From NCBI GenBank assembly GCA_024516155.1, contig JAJJXM010000061.1, positions 124,001 through 188,000 of the forward strand: a stretch of 64,000 nt of DNA, written 5' to 3'. The position numbers and the translations under genes are program-made. Below the pieces are notes generated by a model. It made no database searches. It was not told where the DNA came from and saw only the letters and a list, made by a program, of their open reading frames with translations. This DNA comes from Pyronema omphalodes. Its lineage: Eukaryota; Ascomycota; Pezizomycetes; Pezizales; Pyronemataceae. Position 1 is the first letter of the stretch. Each line of letters opens with the position of its first letter. Of the stretch, positions 49,438-62,224 are shown one piece after another.

Positions 49438-51448
49438 ATGCCTGGTAGAATACGGCTTTCCTATGAAGCGACAGTAGAGGATACTCCTCCTATAATCCCC
49501 AAGCGAAAGCCAGTGACTTGCGACCCGGAACCAGCAGCGAAACGAACCAGACCCAACTCGCCGGTCGAAGAAGGATGCTCCCCAGCTGCTACAACAACAA
49601 GTACCGGAAGCTACGACTTTACGAATCAGCAACAGGAGTATGGCGTTGACGAGAATTTTACTCCTGCGACGACACCCCCTACCACGCAACCCTCGACTCC
49701 AGCGGACAAAAAGAAAGCAATCTCAAAACCTCGTGAGAAAAGTATGTCCCCTACCATAGTACAGAACTTGGAACTTGGAACTTGGACCTTGGAACCGCTC
49801 ATCATACAACAATGCTAACCCACCTCTCTCAGAATTTGCCTGCACCTACGAAGGCTGTAACAAGGCCTTCACACGCCCATGCCGTCTCCATGAACATGTC
49901 CGTTCCCATACAGGCGAACGTCCCTTCCAATGTACCGAAGACCCAGAAAACTGCGACAAATTCTTCCTCCGCGACTCCCACCTGAAGGCACATATCAAGG
50001 CCATGCACACCAAAGAGAAGCCATACCGCTGCAACTTTCTAATTCCACCCGGTAAAGAAGACGATAGAGGCGAATTTGGTTTCAAACGAAAACCCAGCGA
50101 ACCAGCAGAACCAGCTGAAGATGCCGATGCTGCTGGAATGAAAGAATGCGGAGCAAGATTCTCTACAAACCAACATCTAAAACGTCATGTCGAGAGTCAC
50201 CTCAAAACTTTCCCTTATATCTGTAAAGATTACCCACCTTGTGCTGCGGGATTCAGGAAGAAGGGTCCATTGCAACGTCATATCAGGAGTGATCACCTTG
50301 GACAGAAACCTTGGGCATGTCCTCACAAAGACATCACCAACCCGCAAAAGAACTGTGAAGCGGCTTTTGATACAAAGGGAAAACTCGGGAACCATGTAGC
50401 AACTCACCACAACGGTATGGCAAGGAGGAGACATTTCTGTACCATCTGCGCAACCGACGCAGTCCTGGAACCTATGGCGCCAGCCATAGGCGGAGTAATG
50501 GCACCACCAATGCCAATGGGAACAAGCATGGAGATCAACTCCCAGCAGGATCCCCCCGTGGATCCCCGTCTAGAGCAGACAGATACTCCCATGATAAACG
50601 CCCCATTACTCCCACCGATAACACCCACTCTCCGCACAGTCGACCTAGACCTTCCCGACAACTACGCCGCCGACGCCCTCCTGTGTCTATCCCAAGCCGA
50701 CACCCCCTCCTTCCCAGTCCTCACCTCCATCCCCGTCATCCCCACCGCCGCCCAGCATCAAGCAGAAGGCATGATCGGTTTCCTCTCCCACGCCGAATTA
50801 CGAAACCACATGATCTCCGCCCATCCCCCGCTTTGTTCCTTCTGTCCCTTCACCGCCAAGCGTCATTCCGAGTTAATCAAGCACGTCCGGGACCGTCACG
50901 AGACAACACTTCCCGAGCGTCAATCCTTTGTTTGTAACTGGGCCAACTGCGGCCAAGGCTTCACCAAAAAACATAATCTCAAAGTACACACCAATACTGT
51001 TCATCAGGGTTTAAAACCGTTTAGTTGTTCTGCTTGTGGACTTCGGTTTGGTCATAGAGCGGTTATGTTGAAGCATTTTTCGGCTAGACATTCTGGGGGG
51101 AAAGTTAAGAAGCGGAAGAAGAAGATACAGCAGCATCAACAGCAGCAACATCATCAGCAGGAAAATGGAACTAGAAGAGGTCTCTCGATTGCGGAAATGT
51201 TAACCGGCGTGAATTATGAACAGGGAAGAGCTATTGAGTGTCTAGTAGATGGTTGTCCTCATCGTTTCGCTAGAGAATGGGATTTGAAGAAACATCTGGC
51301 TGCTGAAAGTGCTCATGCTTTGACGGAGGATCAGGTCGAGGAATTGATGAAGGCTGAGGAGGGGGATACTAGTGCTAGTGAGTCGGAGTGGACTGAGGGT
51401 GATGGCGAGGAGGATTATGAGATTGATGATGAGGATGAGGAGTTTTGA
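49438..51448 (+). CDS. TFIIIA-like C2H2 zinc-finger protein, 639 aa
   Basis: Exons are 49438-49741 and 49833-51448. TFIIIA binds the internal promoter of 5S rRNA genes and recruits TFIIIC and RNA polymerase III; in the cell it also binds 5S rRNA. A basic, Pro/Thr-rich N-terminus of about 100 residues is followed by TFIIIA-style fingers: FACTYEGCNKAF, FQCTEDPENCDKFF, a third with a 40-residue insert, YICKDYPPCAAGF, WACPHKDITNPQKNC, an interrupted finger, CSFCPF, FVCNWANCGQGF, FSCSACGLRF and CLVDGCPHRF. In the interrupted one, Cys304-x-x-Cys307 is separated by more than 110 residues from His427/His432. The tail is acidic (DDEDEEF). The start is chosen at 49438 because upstream sequence looks untranslated. 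Other multi-finger regulators remain possible. Confidence 0.85.
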
Positions 51449-52967
<1,519 letters not shown>

Positions 52968-53689
52968 TGTGAAACGGGAATGCGAGAGAAAGGTGGATGT
53001 GGAAGAGTGTATTCATTGAGAACGATGGTAATCTAGTTCTACGCATCTACAGAGGGAGATATACCCAATGTGTGAACTCCACCTCCACGTGCCAGTCACA
53101 TAAGCCCTAAGTGCGGCAAAGACACCTGGACTCTAGGCGACCTTCAACAAAAACATTTGAAATTCCGATGATTTTAAGCTACTATTCGGGACCGTGTATT
53201 ATATTGTAATGTAGAAGGAGAGTGTGCTATTTATTTGAGGAATTGTAGCTGTTATTATTGGATGAATAATAAGACAGATCATGTTATTCTTCCGGATGCT
53301 ACCTGGTGCCCCGTATAAGAAAGAATAATTGATAACACCCTCCCAGTTATTATCTTTTCTTCTTCATTAATGCCTTGTGTAGAGCGTCCAGTATTCTGAT
53401 CATCAAGCTCTATAATCTGGGGAAAGATCTCAAAGATAAGGTCATCCCGGGTCGGGACCAGCTTTCCAAAAACTCCAAGATGCTGATGGTTTCGTGATTG
53501 AAGCAACTGTTAAACGGGAACGCGAGAGAAAGATGGAGGTGGAGGAGTGTATTCATTGAGAACGATCTTGATCTAGCTATACGCTTCTACAGAGGGAGAT
53601 ATACCCAATGTTGAAACTCCACCTCCACGTGCCAGTAACGTAAGTCCTAAGTGCGGCCAAGACACCAGAACTCTAGGCGACTTTTGACA
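52968..53689. mobile_element. Possible small LTR-type (TRIM-like) element with 182-bp direct repeats
   Basis: Two direct repeats, 52968-53149 and 53509-53689, are roughly 85% alike by eye. Each begins TGTNAAACGGGAA and ends ACA, the TG...CA ends typical of LTRs. They bracket a 359-bp internal part with no retroelement domain. I find no matching target-site duplication (AAAAC on the left, GCCAC on the right), and a similar (T/C)AAACGGGAA motif recurs alone near 54595. It could be an old TRIM or simply a segmental duplication. Confidence 0.45.
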
Positions 53690-53889
53690 GCCACACTGGC
53701 GATTAGACGCAGAGTGTAGGTCGGTCATTGTGGAATTATTTATGTTGAGGAATAGAAAGGTAGAGATTTACAAATGATGCAGGATGTAGGTCATTTATTG
53801 CAGTGTTTTTCATGTTTTGGGAATAGAAAGATAGGTATGTTCAAAAACGCTTAGATTCTTAACAGGAACGTTACTGACTCAACCTCGAC

Positions 53890-54439
53890 TAGGGATGCAC
53901 ACGAGACGAGCGGCTTGAGACAAGAGTTCGAGCTTTAGTCTCGAGACCGACGAGACTAGATTTCCACGAGACCGACGAGACTAGATTTCCACGAGACGAG
54001 ATGTCTCGAGACTTTCAAGGCTTGTATATTTTATACTCTATAGGGAAAAATATGCCTAATCAAGTTAAATATGTATTTGTTCCTACTCCGCTAAACACTC
54101 TTCCAGGTAAATCAGTTACCAAGTGTAAAAATTGACTTCTTAGTCAAAATTCTTCGGCAGTACATGCTGCCCATCAAGAGATGGAATAGAATGGACTACT
54201 GGATTCTGAGGATTAGGAGGTATTCGAGGAGTATAAGCATGAGCATTGGGGCAGATAGCAGTCTGCAGAATTGTTGCTTCACTTGTACTTTTATGAAATA
54301 TGTTTTTCTCGTCTAAAGTCTCTAGCGTCTCGCCGAGACAATCGAGACGTCTCAAGACTTACGAGACTGAAATCCCACGAGACGATATTTCTCGAGCCCA
54401 ATGGCGGTCTCGTCTCGTCTCGTCTCGTGTGTATCCCTA
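53890..54439. mobile_element. hAT-type MITE, 550 bp, with 8-bp TSD
   Basis: The left end TAGGGATGCACACGAGACGA and right end (reverse complement TAGGGATACACACGAGACGA) match except for one base. ACCTCGAC occurs immediately outside both ends (53882-53889 and 54440-54447). The YARNG-type terminal sequence and 8-bp duplication identify hAT. The subterminal parts are full of CGAGAC/GTCTCG repeats in both orientations, likely transposase-binding sites. A 71-codon minus-strand frame at 54140-54355 has no recognised domain. Confidence 0.9.
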
Positions 54440-54714
54440 ACCTCGACTCTCAACTCCCCAGTCCGCAGTCGACTACAGTTGGCTGCCCCCTAGTCAGACA
54501 GGACTGGACTACGCATTCCACAGTTCAAGACGGACCATACTAAACGCCGGTTATCGCAGAGCTCAGTTTAGCCGTAGGGAATGCAACAGTCAAACGGGAA
54601 TATTACGACTACATAAGTGGAATAGTAGTTATACCGTTGGGATCACCGAAACTCGATGAACATGGCCTGTGTTTAACCCTCGAGTTCACTATCAGTAACA
54701 TGGTGTAGAATATT
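54440..54714. other. Spacer between two MITEs
   Basis: No gene was seen. A (C)AAACGGGAA motif near 54595 resembles the start of the LTR-like repeats. Confidence 0.45.
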
Positions 54715-54857
54715 GGAGAACTTCCCATCGCTCTATAGCAACGGACGGGAGAGCCTATTTCACCACAAAAATATATATTTAGCATTTTCTACTGCTATCG
54801 CATAGGCGAAATTAGGATTGTGCTATCCACCCCGCATTGAGCCATGGGAAGTCTTCC
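54715..54857. mobile_element. MITE family 2, copy A (143 bp)
   Basis: The ends are inverted: GGAGAACTTCCCATCGCTCT on the left and, as reverse complement, GGAAGACTTCCCATGGCTCA on the right. The inside contains GACGGGAGAGCCTATTT and CTGCTATCGCATAGG, both repeated in copy B (56292-56477). No clear target-site duplication is visible beyond ATT on each side. Superfamily unassigned. Confidence 0.65.
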
Positions 54858-55379
54858 ATTAATTAATAAAACGATAGAGCAGTATAAAAATAGCAAGTTT
54901 ATGGAGCCGAATTATTAAAAATGTGTTGTGGTTGTGATGAACTTGTGCAGCAAGTTTTTGTACTTCGTCAGACGTCCCCCCAAATGACGAGATTTATAAT
55001 GCACCCACTAGGGTAATAAGTAGCTTAACATTGTCTAATCTGGGTAGTCAAATCAATTTAAACGCCCTAAGAAGGACCTTAGATAACAATACTTAACCAT
55101 TTCCGCTGATGTAGTGCTCGCTAGCTACACGTGACATATACACTCGTTAAACCTGAATAGGAGTATCTCTTGGCATCGTAACCAGTAATTTTTCTTCTGG
55201 GTAGCTCCGTGCTCAGCTGCCCTGTCTTAGCGCTGCCTAAAAAGGTTAAGTAACTGGCCATTCCTTGAAATGCCTCACATCCCTCTGGCTCAAGGCGACC
55301 CCAGCCACATCAAAAACGTGAAGTGGTCGATCGGTACATCTGAGACATTATGTAAGCCCAATTACTGACGACTATGACG
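54858..55379. other. No supported gene, downstream of a methyltransferase pseudogene
   Basis: AT-rich sequence without a domain-bearing frame. It may hold unrecognisable remains of the pseudogene's C-terminal exon, which I could not align. Confidence 0.4.
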
Positions 55380-55960
55380 ATGCTATGGCCGTACATTTCG
55401 TCAAAATTGTTTAACCGCTGTCGCTGTCAGTCATGTAGAATGTACAGAAAGGCATGCTAAATAGCTTGCGTCTTCGATGGTTTAATCTAGCATGGAATCG
55501 CCGATCTGGAAATAGCAATTTCGGTTGTTAGTCTCTAAATCGGTACCAACTGGTCGGTATTCATCCTTGTTGGATAGGGCTGAGGTCTGTGCAAATGACT
55601 TCAGCCTTGAGGTATGGTGCGCCATATTTATCGGTCATGTCAATAGCCAAGATTTCCGTACCATTGCCGATGTCGATTATGCGATGGGATAGGTTGAATG
55701 CGGCGTAATGTAGTTTGTTTGCTCTAGCTGGCCGGAGGATCAATACATTGTTTTTGTGGTATTGTACAAGCCTATAACCCGTACAATTAGCTGAAACATA
55801 CCGGTCTCGCTCAGCTTCATCGTTGGGCTGGATATGTTTGTTGGTTCCATAGTACGAACACGTTGGCATCATCGGCCATCTTTCAAAATATGTTACGAAC
55901 TTGCTCTGACAGTGTTGTACCCTGAAGATGCATAGTTCTCGGCCTCCGGTTCCTGGAAAT
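55380..55960 (-). pseudogene. Methyltransferase pseudogene psi-MT7
   Basis: Pieces of the MT family occur in order on the minus strand. EPEAENYASSGYN (about 55957-55915) follows a TTCCAG acceptor. SYYGTNKHIQPNDEAERDR follows after a frameshift, then an intron with GTATGT in the family position. Next is ANKLHYAAFNLSHRIIDIGN with a decayed motif I, AEVICTDLSPIQQG, a stop at the expected Trp (TGG to TGA), then FQIGDSMLD and another stop at Trp (TGG to TAA). The C-terminal exon is not recognisable. Stops of the C-to-T class fit RIP or simple decay. Confidence 0.8.
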
Positions 55961-56291
55961 GTAGTTGTTAGACATCTTGAAATATAAATAAGACCAATTC
56001 ATATCACACCGCAGATGGATCAGCTTCAAGGAACATTGTTTTAATTGTTGGTACAAACTTGTATACGAACAGAATGTGGACACAGTGATGGAAATAACAT
56101 GCATTCGCTGCAGGACACGCCTGTATATGTGAGTGACACCCATAGACACCACCCACTTTTGAATCGGCCCCATCAGTTACTCGACAACATTAGTAATACT
56201 ATTACTAAATAATATCCCAATCGATCAGTTCTTGTGCCCAACGTCAATAGCTTCTGGGCGTAAACTTAGTGGCTCAGTAGACAGCAATTAA
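55961..56291. other. Spacer between psi-MT7 and MITE copy B
   Basis: Minus-strand frames here continue upstream of the pseudogene but show no domain. No separate gene is supported. Confidence 0.45.
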
Positions 56292-56477
56292 GGACCTCCC
56301 ATCTCTCTTAGCAAAGGACGGGAGAGCCTATTTAACCATGAAAAGATATTTTCTATGGAATGCGAATGAAGCGCTCAGATAGACAGGGGGTACCTACCCC
56401 TTGGTCTATTCAGATTTTCCATTGCTATCGCATAGGGTTGTTCTATCCACCCTGAAAAGAGCGATGGGAAGTCCTCC
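56292..56477. mobile_element. MITE family 2, copy B (186 bp)
   Basis: The left end GGACCTCCCATCTCTCTTAG and the right end, as reverse complement GGAGGACTTCCCATCGCTCT, are inverted. It shares GACGGGAGAGCCTATTT and the GCTATCGCATAGG and CTATCCACCC blocks with copy A, plus an extra palindromic stretch around CAGGGGGTACCTACCCCTTG. Two related copies 1.5 kb apart support a mobile family. Confidence 0.65.
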
Positions 56478-56552
56478 AACAGCCTTGAATCTCGGCGTTC
56501 TTACTCATGTCAGTGCTTGATGGCTTTTACCGGCCAATTCGTCCGCAGATCT

Positions 56553-56953
56553 AATAATAATAATAACGATAATCTTTCATTATGTATACCACCTTAATGG
56601 TCCTGCAAGCCCTGATACTACTACAGTATTTTTTCCAAACTTATTCCAACGCTTGGATATACCTAAGAAGGTATAGACCAGATAAGCAGGGCCACTATGT
56701 ATTAACAAATGTGAAGTAGCCTTTCGCCACAGAAAGTATCTAACTGCTTATCCTGGCCATCGGGTAAACCTGCCTGAAGAGCAAGCTCCCTCCATCTCTC
56801 CATCCTCCCATCCATCCATCCATCCATCCATCCATCCCTCCCCCCTCTCTCTCACCAGGTGAAGCGGCACAAGTTTGGACCCAGTGGCCCAGACTCACGC
56901 TGCTACACCAAGATGCAGGGCCTATATTCTACCACTACACTGCTGGAGCCGCC
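56553..56953 (-). mobile_element. tRNA-derived SINE, second long copy, with (ATCC)n expansion
   Basis: Read from 56953 down, the head GGGGCGGCTCCAGCAGTGTA carries an A-box (CAGTGTAGTGG) and a B-box-like GGTCCAAACTT, matching the copy at 7394-7733 in the same order. An (ATCC)n microsatellite with pyrimidine-rich flanks lies at about 56795-56850, and the 3' end is an (AAT)n-type tail. The flanks CCGCAGATCT and CCGCTGATAT look like a decayed 10-bp target-site duplication. It is older and more diverged than the 7394 copy. Confidence 0.7.
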
Positions 56954-56963
56954 CCGCTGATAT

Positions 56964-57161
56964 GCTAAGGCGCATATAATATCACTCGTGGTTCTGCGTC
57001 TCCAGAATCCAGAATCCGATTATAAAACAGGATCTTTGATTGGATTGGAAGTTTTACAAAACAAGTGCCAAGGCAAAAAGAAAAGATTAAAGTAAGATAA
57101 AATGACATTGTCCCTACCGGCACATTGATCGGCTCGGCCTGATGTCTTCAGGCTGCTGGCT
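56964..57161. other. 3' flank of MT6
   Basis: No gene was seen; this is the short spacer between the SINE and the MT6 stop codon. Confidence 0.6.
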
Positions 57162-58421
57162 TCAGGCTTTCGGCTTCCTACCGTAGACTCGATAGCTAAA
57201 TTTTGTTAGTATACCGTGGCAGATTATCACTTGATATTTGGATGGAACACCTACTATACGCAGTAGACATGGTAATTTTTGTTCCGACCATCCCGGCGGG
57301 CAGCATCACAAAGCTCTTTGACCGTCTTCTGATCCATTCCCAGTACTCGTGTAAATAGTGCCATACCATAGCTCTCGTAAATACTCTCAGTTGTCTGCAA
57401 TAATGCCATCGCTCCAACTTGCTTCATTTTAGATCCCTTTGCCCATGGCCCAACAGGTTGGTTTGCTTTCACTGCGTGAACATCCTCAAACCCAGCATCC
57501 TGCAGCAACTTCGTCAAGAACCGACCATCGACAGGAGGTCGGCCCATCTTCTCCAATGACTCCCGTAGGTAGTCAACATAAATCTTCATTCCATGGTCAG
57601 GCTTCATTGATCCGTCGTTGCAATGGCACTTTATCTCCATCTCACATAATTCCACATAGCCTCCTGGTTTGGTGCATCGTTTCATCTGTGTCATAAGATG
57701 GTCCCAACTACTAACACCTGTGCTAATGTTTCTAGCATGAATAAAGTCGAAATAGTTCTAATCGGAAGGTTAGATACATTTCATCCGGCTCCAGAGAATA
57801 CACATGACGACTCACGCTCTGGAATGCCCATTCCATCATGGCATCATCGACTTGAAATTGACTATTGTAGAAGTGATTAGATAAATCATTAAGCACAAAC
57901 TTTCAGCGGAGCTACCAGTTAGATGGCACCCAGTTTGGCTGTATAGGACTGAGATCAGTACCGATGACTTGTGCCATCGGGTATTGATCAGCCATATCGA
58001 CAGCCCATATTCCTGTCCCAGTGCCTATGTCCAGAATCCGGTGCGGTTGATGAAGTGGCGCCTCGTGGAGTTCTTTATGCCATATTAAACGCATAATTTC
58101 GTGATGCAAGTCAAGTCTGTATTTTTCTGAGTTAAAAGGCTAATTAATCAGGAGTTGAATAACTATATCTTCGACATACCTGTCTTGCTCTTCTTTGTCG
58201 ATTGGCAAGAGATATTTGTCGGTTCCGTAGTATGAATGGTATCTCCGTCCGTTTTCGAAAACATATTGAAAGACTGAAGATGATAAACTTTCTGTGCTGG
58301 TATCGTATTCTGAGGATGCATAGGCATCATCGTCAGGCTTTGCTAACTAAAATTACTAGTCAATATCCCTTCTCGTATGTGCAGGTGCAATTCTCACGAT
58401 TTTTGGATCGACTTCAAGCAT
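57162..58421 (-). CDS. LaeA/UMTA-like SAM-dependent methyltransferase MT6, 324 aa
   Basis: Exons are 58421-58398, 58346-58180, 58116-57916, 57861-57816, 57757-57255 and 57195-57162. It starts MLEVDPKI, with an intron after eight codons as in MT1 and MT5. The N-terminal block is altered to ASSEYDTSTESLSSSV. Motif I is [16 protein letters not shown], followed by [28 protein letters not shown] and ESYGMALFTRVLGM. One codon is inserted in the LLQTTESIYES region. It lacks the motif-I intron and the one before RCT. The last exon encodes [10 protein letters not shown]. It is the only intact copy on this side of the housekeeping block, on the opposite strand to MT1-MT5, with three pseudogenes around it in the same orientation. 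Confidence 0.88.
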
Positions 58422-60429
58422 TTTCTCCGGACTCAACTGGGGATGCTCGCGGACGAACAATATTCCCGTGCAATTTGAATTATATCCTTGGACCTGGAAC
58501 CTGGGATTCAGCTAGATAAATAGGGGGACTCACGGGCCATGTTTAAAAAGAATAGTTGGATGTATTACGAAAACGCTGGACCTATATTGATTCATAATTA
58601 TTACTGGCTTATACCTCTCAGCTGTATCACATTCAGTTACGTTCAGAATTTTGAAACCCGGCGATGGGTTTCAACTGATTGGTGTCACTAATCGGGAGCG
58701 GACCTGTGAAAGTGCTAAATTACACCCGCGTATGGGTTGAGTTTCTGCACTTCAAGGATTGGCCGCAAACTATGTGTGCTTTTTTGGTCTTATATAAGCA
58801 TTATTACTCCACAGTATGCGTGCTAAGTTTCTGTGCTTCTCAGATCTTCGGACAGTATGTAAATAGTGGGGTCCGTTGTTCACAAAACCACTACGTTGGC
58901 GCCTTCGGGTGGCACAAGCGGTCGGGTGACAAATGGTAAACCCTAATGCAAGTCAAGGATACATCGGTAATCACTCGCATTTCTATGGAGAAGGATGGTC
59001 ACTACCTATGATGAAACATTTATGCTGCAAGCCTAGAATGTGGCGCAACCTCGGATTCAGCCGAACGCTACTTCGTATTCATCTTCGGCATGGACTCCGA
59101 GTACAATGTCGCTGGAAAGACCTCAACCGGCGGAGGAACGCCCTTGCGGGTATGGCGGCACGGGCCGCGGGCAGTCGCGGGATTCAATTTGTATCATTCA
59201 AGGAAACCACTCGCCAAGTGCAAACGTAACTTGTTGCTTCCTCAGTGATCCGATAAGCTAGGGTTCCAACTTCCTGTAGTCATTCTAACCTCCGTCGCAT
59301 GTACAGTTGCATATCCAGCACAAATTAATTGCATTGATATGTTTCATCAGCGCTTCCTAGATCCACCATGCTTGGTCAAAGTTGGACTCATTGTGTAGTA
59401 ATCCGAAATTCATTCAGAGACACATGGCTGGCCATGGGTTAATAAAAAGAAGGGCTATACAATATATTACATCGAAGAAAAGAAGATAAATACATGGACA
59501 TATTGAGATATAAGGAACCCAAAGAGGCTAGATATGCAGATGATAATGTTTCCTGATTGAGAACTTCAGATTATAATGTAAAAAGAGAGAAACCCCCACC
59601 GGCTGTTCAACGGACGCTAAAGAGGACCAACCTGTCATATTTGCATTAATGAGAAATCACCATCGGCTGCATGCTTATCAATGAGCCTTAAAAGTCCAAC
59701 TAATTATGAGATGCTCCAATGTTGTGTGTAGATCATAATGGGCCGCATCAATCCCAGGGGTCTTATGACGCCACGAGGTCACCAACAATACACTAAACAG
59801 TACAATCTTGGGTCGCACTCTCAAATGAAACCGCTGTCTTCATAACTAGTTCGACCCATGGCTACAGGGTTGGTGTGGAACACTAACGACCAATTTGAAA
59901 TGGCTATGAACAAAAGCTATGCCAACTATACACTTGATGGTGGCGAAACTAATCATACAACCACTCTTTTCAACAGTGAAGTTCTTCAAGAGTGCAATTG
60001 AGATTATCTTGTTTATTGTAAGAATACATTGCTCCATGTGAAGGGGCTATGATGAAGATCGAATAATCAATTTCCAGGATTGTATTCATCAAACAGTTTG
60101 AGACAGGTAAATAATCTGGAAACAGCAATATCAGGGGCTTTCGGTGTTATCAACTCGCTACGTTATGTATATACAATTGGTAACTGCATGCAGTGAGTTC
60201 GGTTAGAGATGGGCTCTTGATACCCGTGCAGTTCCAGAACTTACCAGTACCCGTGCATATGATTCGGTTTTATTTCAAACAGCTCTGCATGCAGCTTGAC
60301 ATATGCCACGTGACATTTGAATGCTCATCTCAAGTATTCTTTTAATGGCCGCCAGTCCATAGATTTCAAGTACACTATTAGATATCGAGTAGTGTCGTAG
60401 CTCCGAATCATATTATAGGCCCGAACCAA
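58422..60429. other. No supported gene between MT6 and psi-MT8
   Basis: Short overlapping frames only. A GC-rich patch at about 59035-59260 has two frames open together (98 and 73 codons); one is Ser/Pro/Gln-rich, but I recognise no domain. The MT6 promoter is at the left end. Confidence 0.45.
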
Positions 60430-61192
60430 CCGACTTGACTCAAAGAGGCGCAAAGGTGATTGCAGTAAACACCGAAGAATTATCGGGCTTCCGAAGACCG
60501 TCATTGTATTGAATATTTAACAGTCCCGCATTTCTCACCTGACTACATAATCGCCTGTAGTGGTTCTTCTATGAAAGTTGATTGGTTCTGCCGCCGTCAC
60601 AGAAGTTTCCAAATCACTTACCACGCAATTTCAGAGGCCAGATAGTTGCAGCAGTTGCTCATACTGGACTAAGGTTATGGGCATGCATTTCGTAGAATTA
60701 GTCCTACGAGAAATATACATAAGTTTCTCTCTGACAGGTAAACAATGAGAAACAGATATATGATGCAGCGCACGTCTTGATATGTCTAATCCTCCATAGT
60801 ACCGTCTACTTCAAACTCGCTTCCTGAGGATCAGCTCCACGGTACATCCAACACAGCTGTAGCTTTGCCTTTGAGGGCACACCAGTTTTTAGTTACCACG
60901 CATGGTTATATTGGTTTTGGATCGTTACCAGTTGCCGCTGCCATCGGATATTTGTCCGCTTTATCGACATTCCATATTCCAATACGAGTACTGATATCCA
61001 AAATGATGTGTAAACCTGTAATCAGACCTCCATTAAGCTTGCTATCCCAGGCTAGGCATATAATATCATAGAGCAGGTCGAAGCGGCCTTGCTCTTTTTA
61101 TCTGTACTCTTGGACTACATGTCCATCGGGGTTATTTACCGAAAAGGTCATGCGCCTTTATAATTTTTGGATTGACGAAGCATTTTTTTTTC
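60430..61192 (-). pseudogene. Methyltransferase pseudogene psi-MT8
   Basis: Family order is preserved on the minus strand. An ATGCTT start with an ATCCAAAAATT match to MT6 lies near 61192. Next come EQGRFDLLYDIICLAWDSKL, an altered motif I (LDISTRIGIWNVDKAD), YPMAAATGNDPKPI and a stop (CAA to TAA). Then FEVDGTMED with a stop at the Trp (TGG to TAG), FYEMHAHNLSPV, a frameshift, SNCCNYLASE, and pieces of the PGGYVEL exon down to YNDGLRKPDNSS and LSQVGW. The N-terminal exon is shortened. The glycines of the SAM loop are mutated, so it cannot be functional. Confidence 0.85.
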
Positions 61193-62224
61193 TGGTGTTT
61201 GATTGAAGGGTACCTAGAAAGTGAATATTCCATGCTCCAAAATCATTAACTATTAAGTACCTAGTATGTGCATTCCGGCCCACCGGGAATTTATCAAGTC
61301 CTGTATTCCGAGAAACAGCTCAGTATAATCTGGTAATTGTTTCAACTAGAGGGCGTTTATATTCCAAAGTTGGTGATTCGCCTGCATAATGGCATGGCGA
61401 AATGTACCAAACTATCTCTACCTTTTCCTGTGGGTAGATACTGAAACAGCAGTTGAGCGTACGTATGCTCTTATTTGAGGACACAGTGCCGGGATGTAAT
61501 AGTAGCGGGAGCTCGTTGCTCGCGACCGTTGGGTGAAAATTACAGACTTGGTCTTGATATTTATGTGGCATTATTAACTGCCTGGTAAATTATAAAATCA
61601 AACATAGATGTGAGGTAGCTCGTGTTTTGGGTCGCGTGGGCTCTGTAGAATGGGGGTCATCCGGAGCGCGGGGGGAGGGTTATTGGAGTGGCGGTTGAGT
61701 GTTGAAAACGCAGTAGTGTGAGAAAGGGGCTCTCGTGAATTCTTCCAGATCTCTTCTTTCGTCGGACGGTCGGCACACCTTGGACTCCTATCTATTGAGA
61801 TTATTGATTTCACTCGGAATGGTTTTGATATCGACTTCAGTGGCGACGTTGACTTGACATCTTTGTAGTAGCAGCCACTAGCAGCATTATATATTTGTAT
61901 TGAGGGTTTCAATCACTTTGGGCGCCGAGTTATACGACACTCTGATTAAAACCCTTTTCGGATGCATTGAATATCACTCGAAGTTTTCAGATTCATCTTT
62001 ACGCAAAGTTTGCGCTGACACTTTCAATATGACATCATGAAAATATATATCGCTAACCAAGGAGCAAATTTAAAAGAATCATGCAGTTACTTGTAGCAAC
62101 TGGCTTTCTACGGATGACTCTTGGGCTGATTGAATCACTTGGCGTACTTAGTCTCTGAGGGTACTTGAGAATCGCCATGCTTACTATGGAGTGTGTTTAC
62201 GGCACTTGTTGGCTATAACTGCCT
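61193..62224. other. No supported gene between psi-MT8 and psi-MT9
   Basis: Minus-strand frames of 83 and 104 codons (61320-61571 and 61598-61912) have no recognised domain and do not align by eye to the methyltransferases. Confidence 0.45.

Noticed and set aside
53279..53506. 75-codon minus-strand frame inside the LTR-like element
   Set aside because: No gag, protease, reverse transcriptase or integrase feature; probably chance.
59040..59261. 73-codon Ser/Pro-rich frame in a GC-rich patch
   Set aside because: A second frame is open across the same bases and no homologue is recognised; could be a captured fragment but unsupported.
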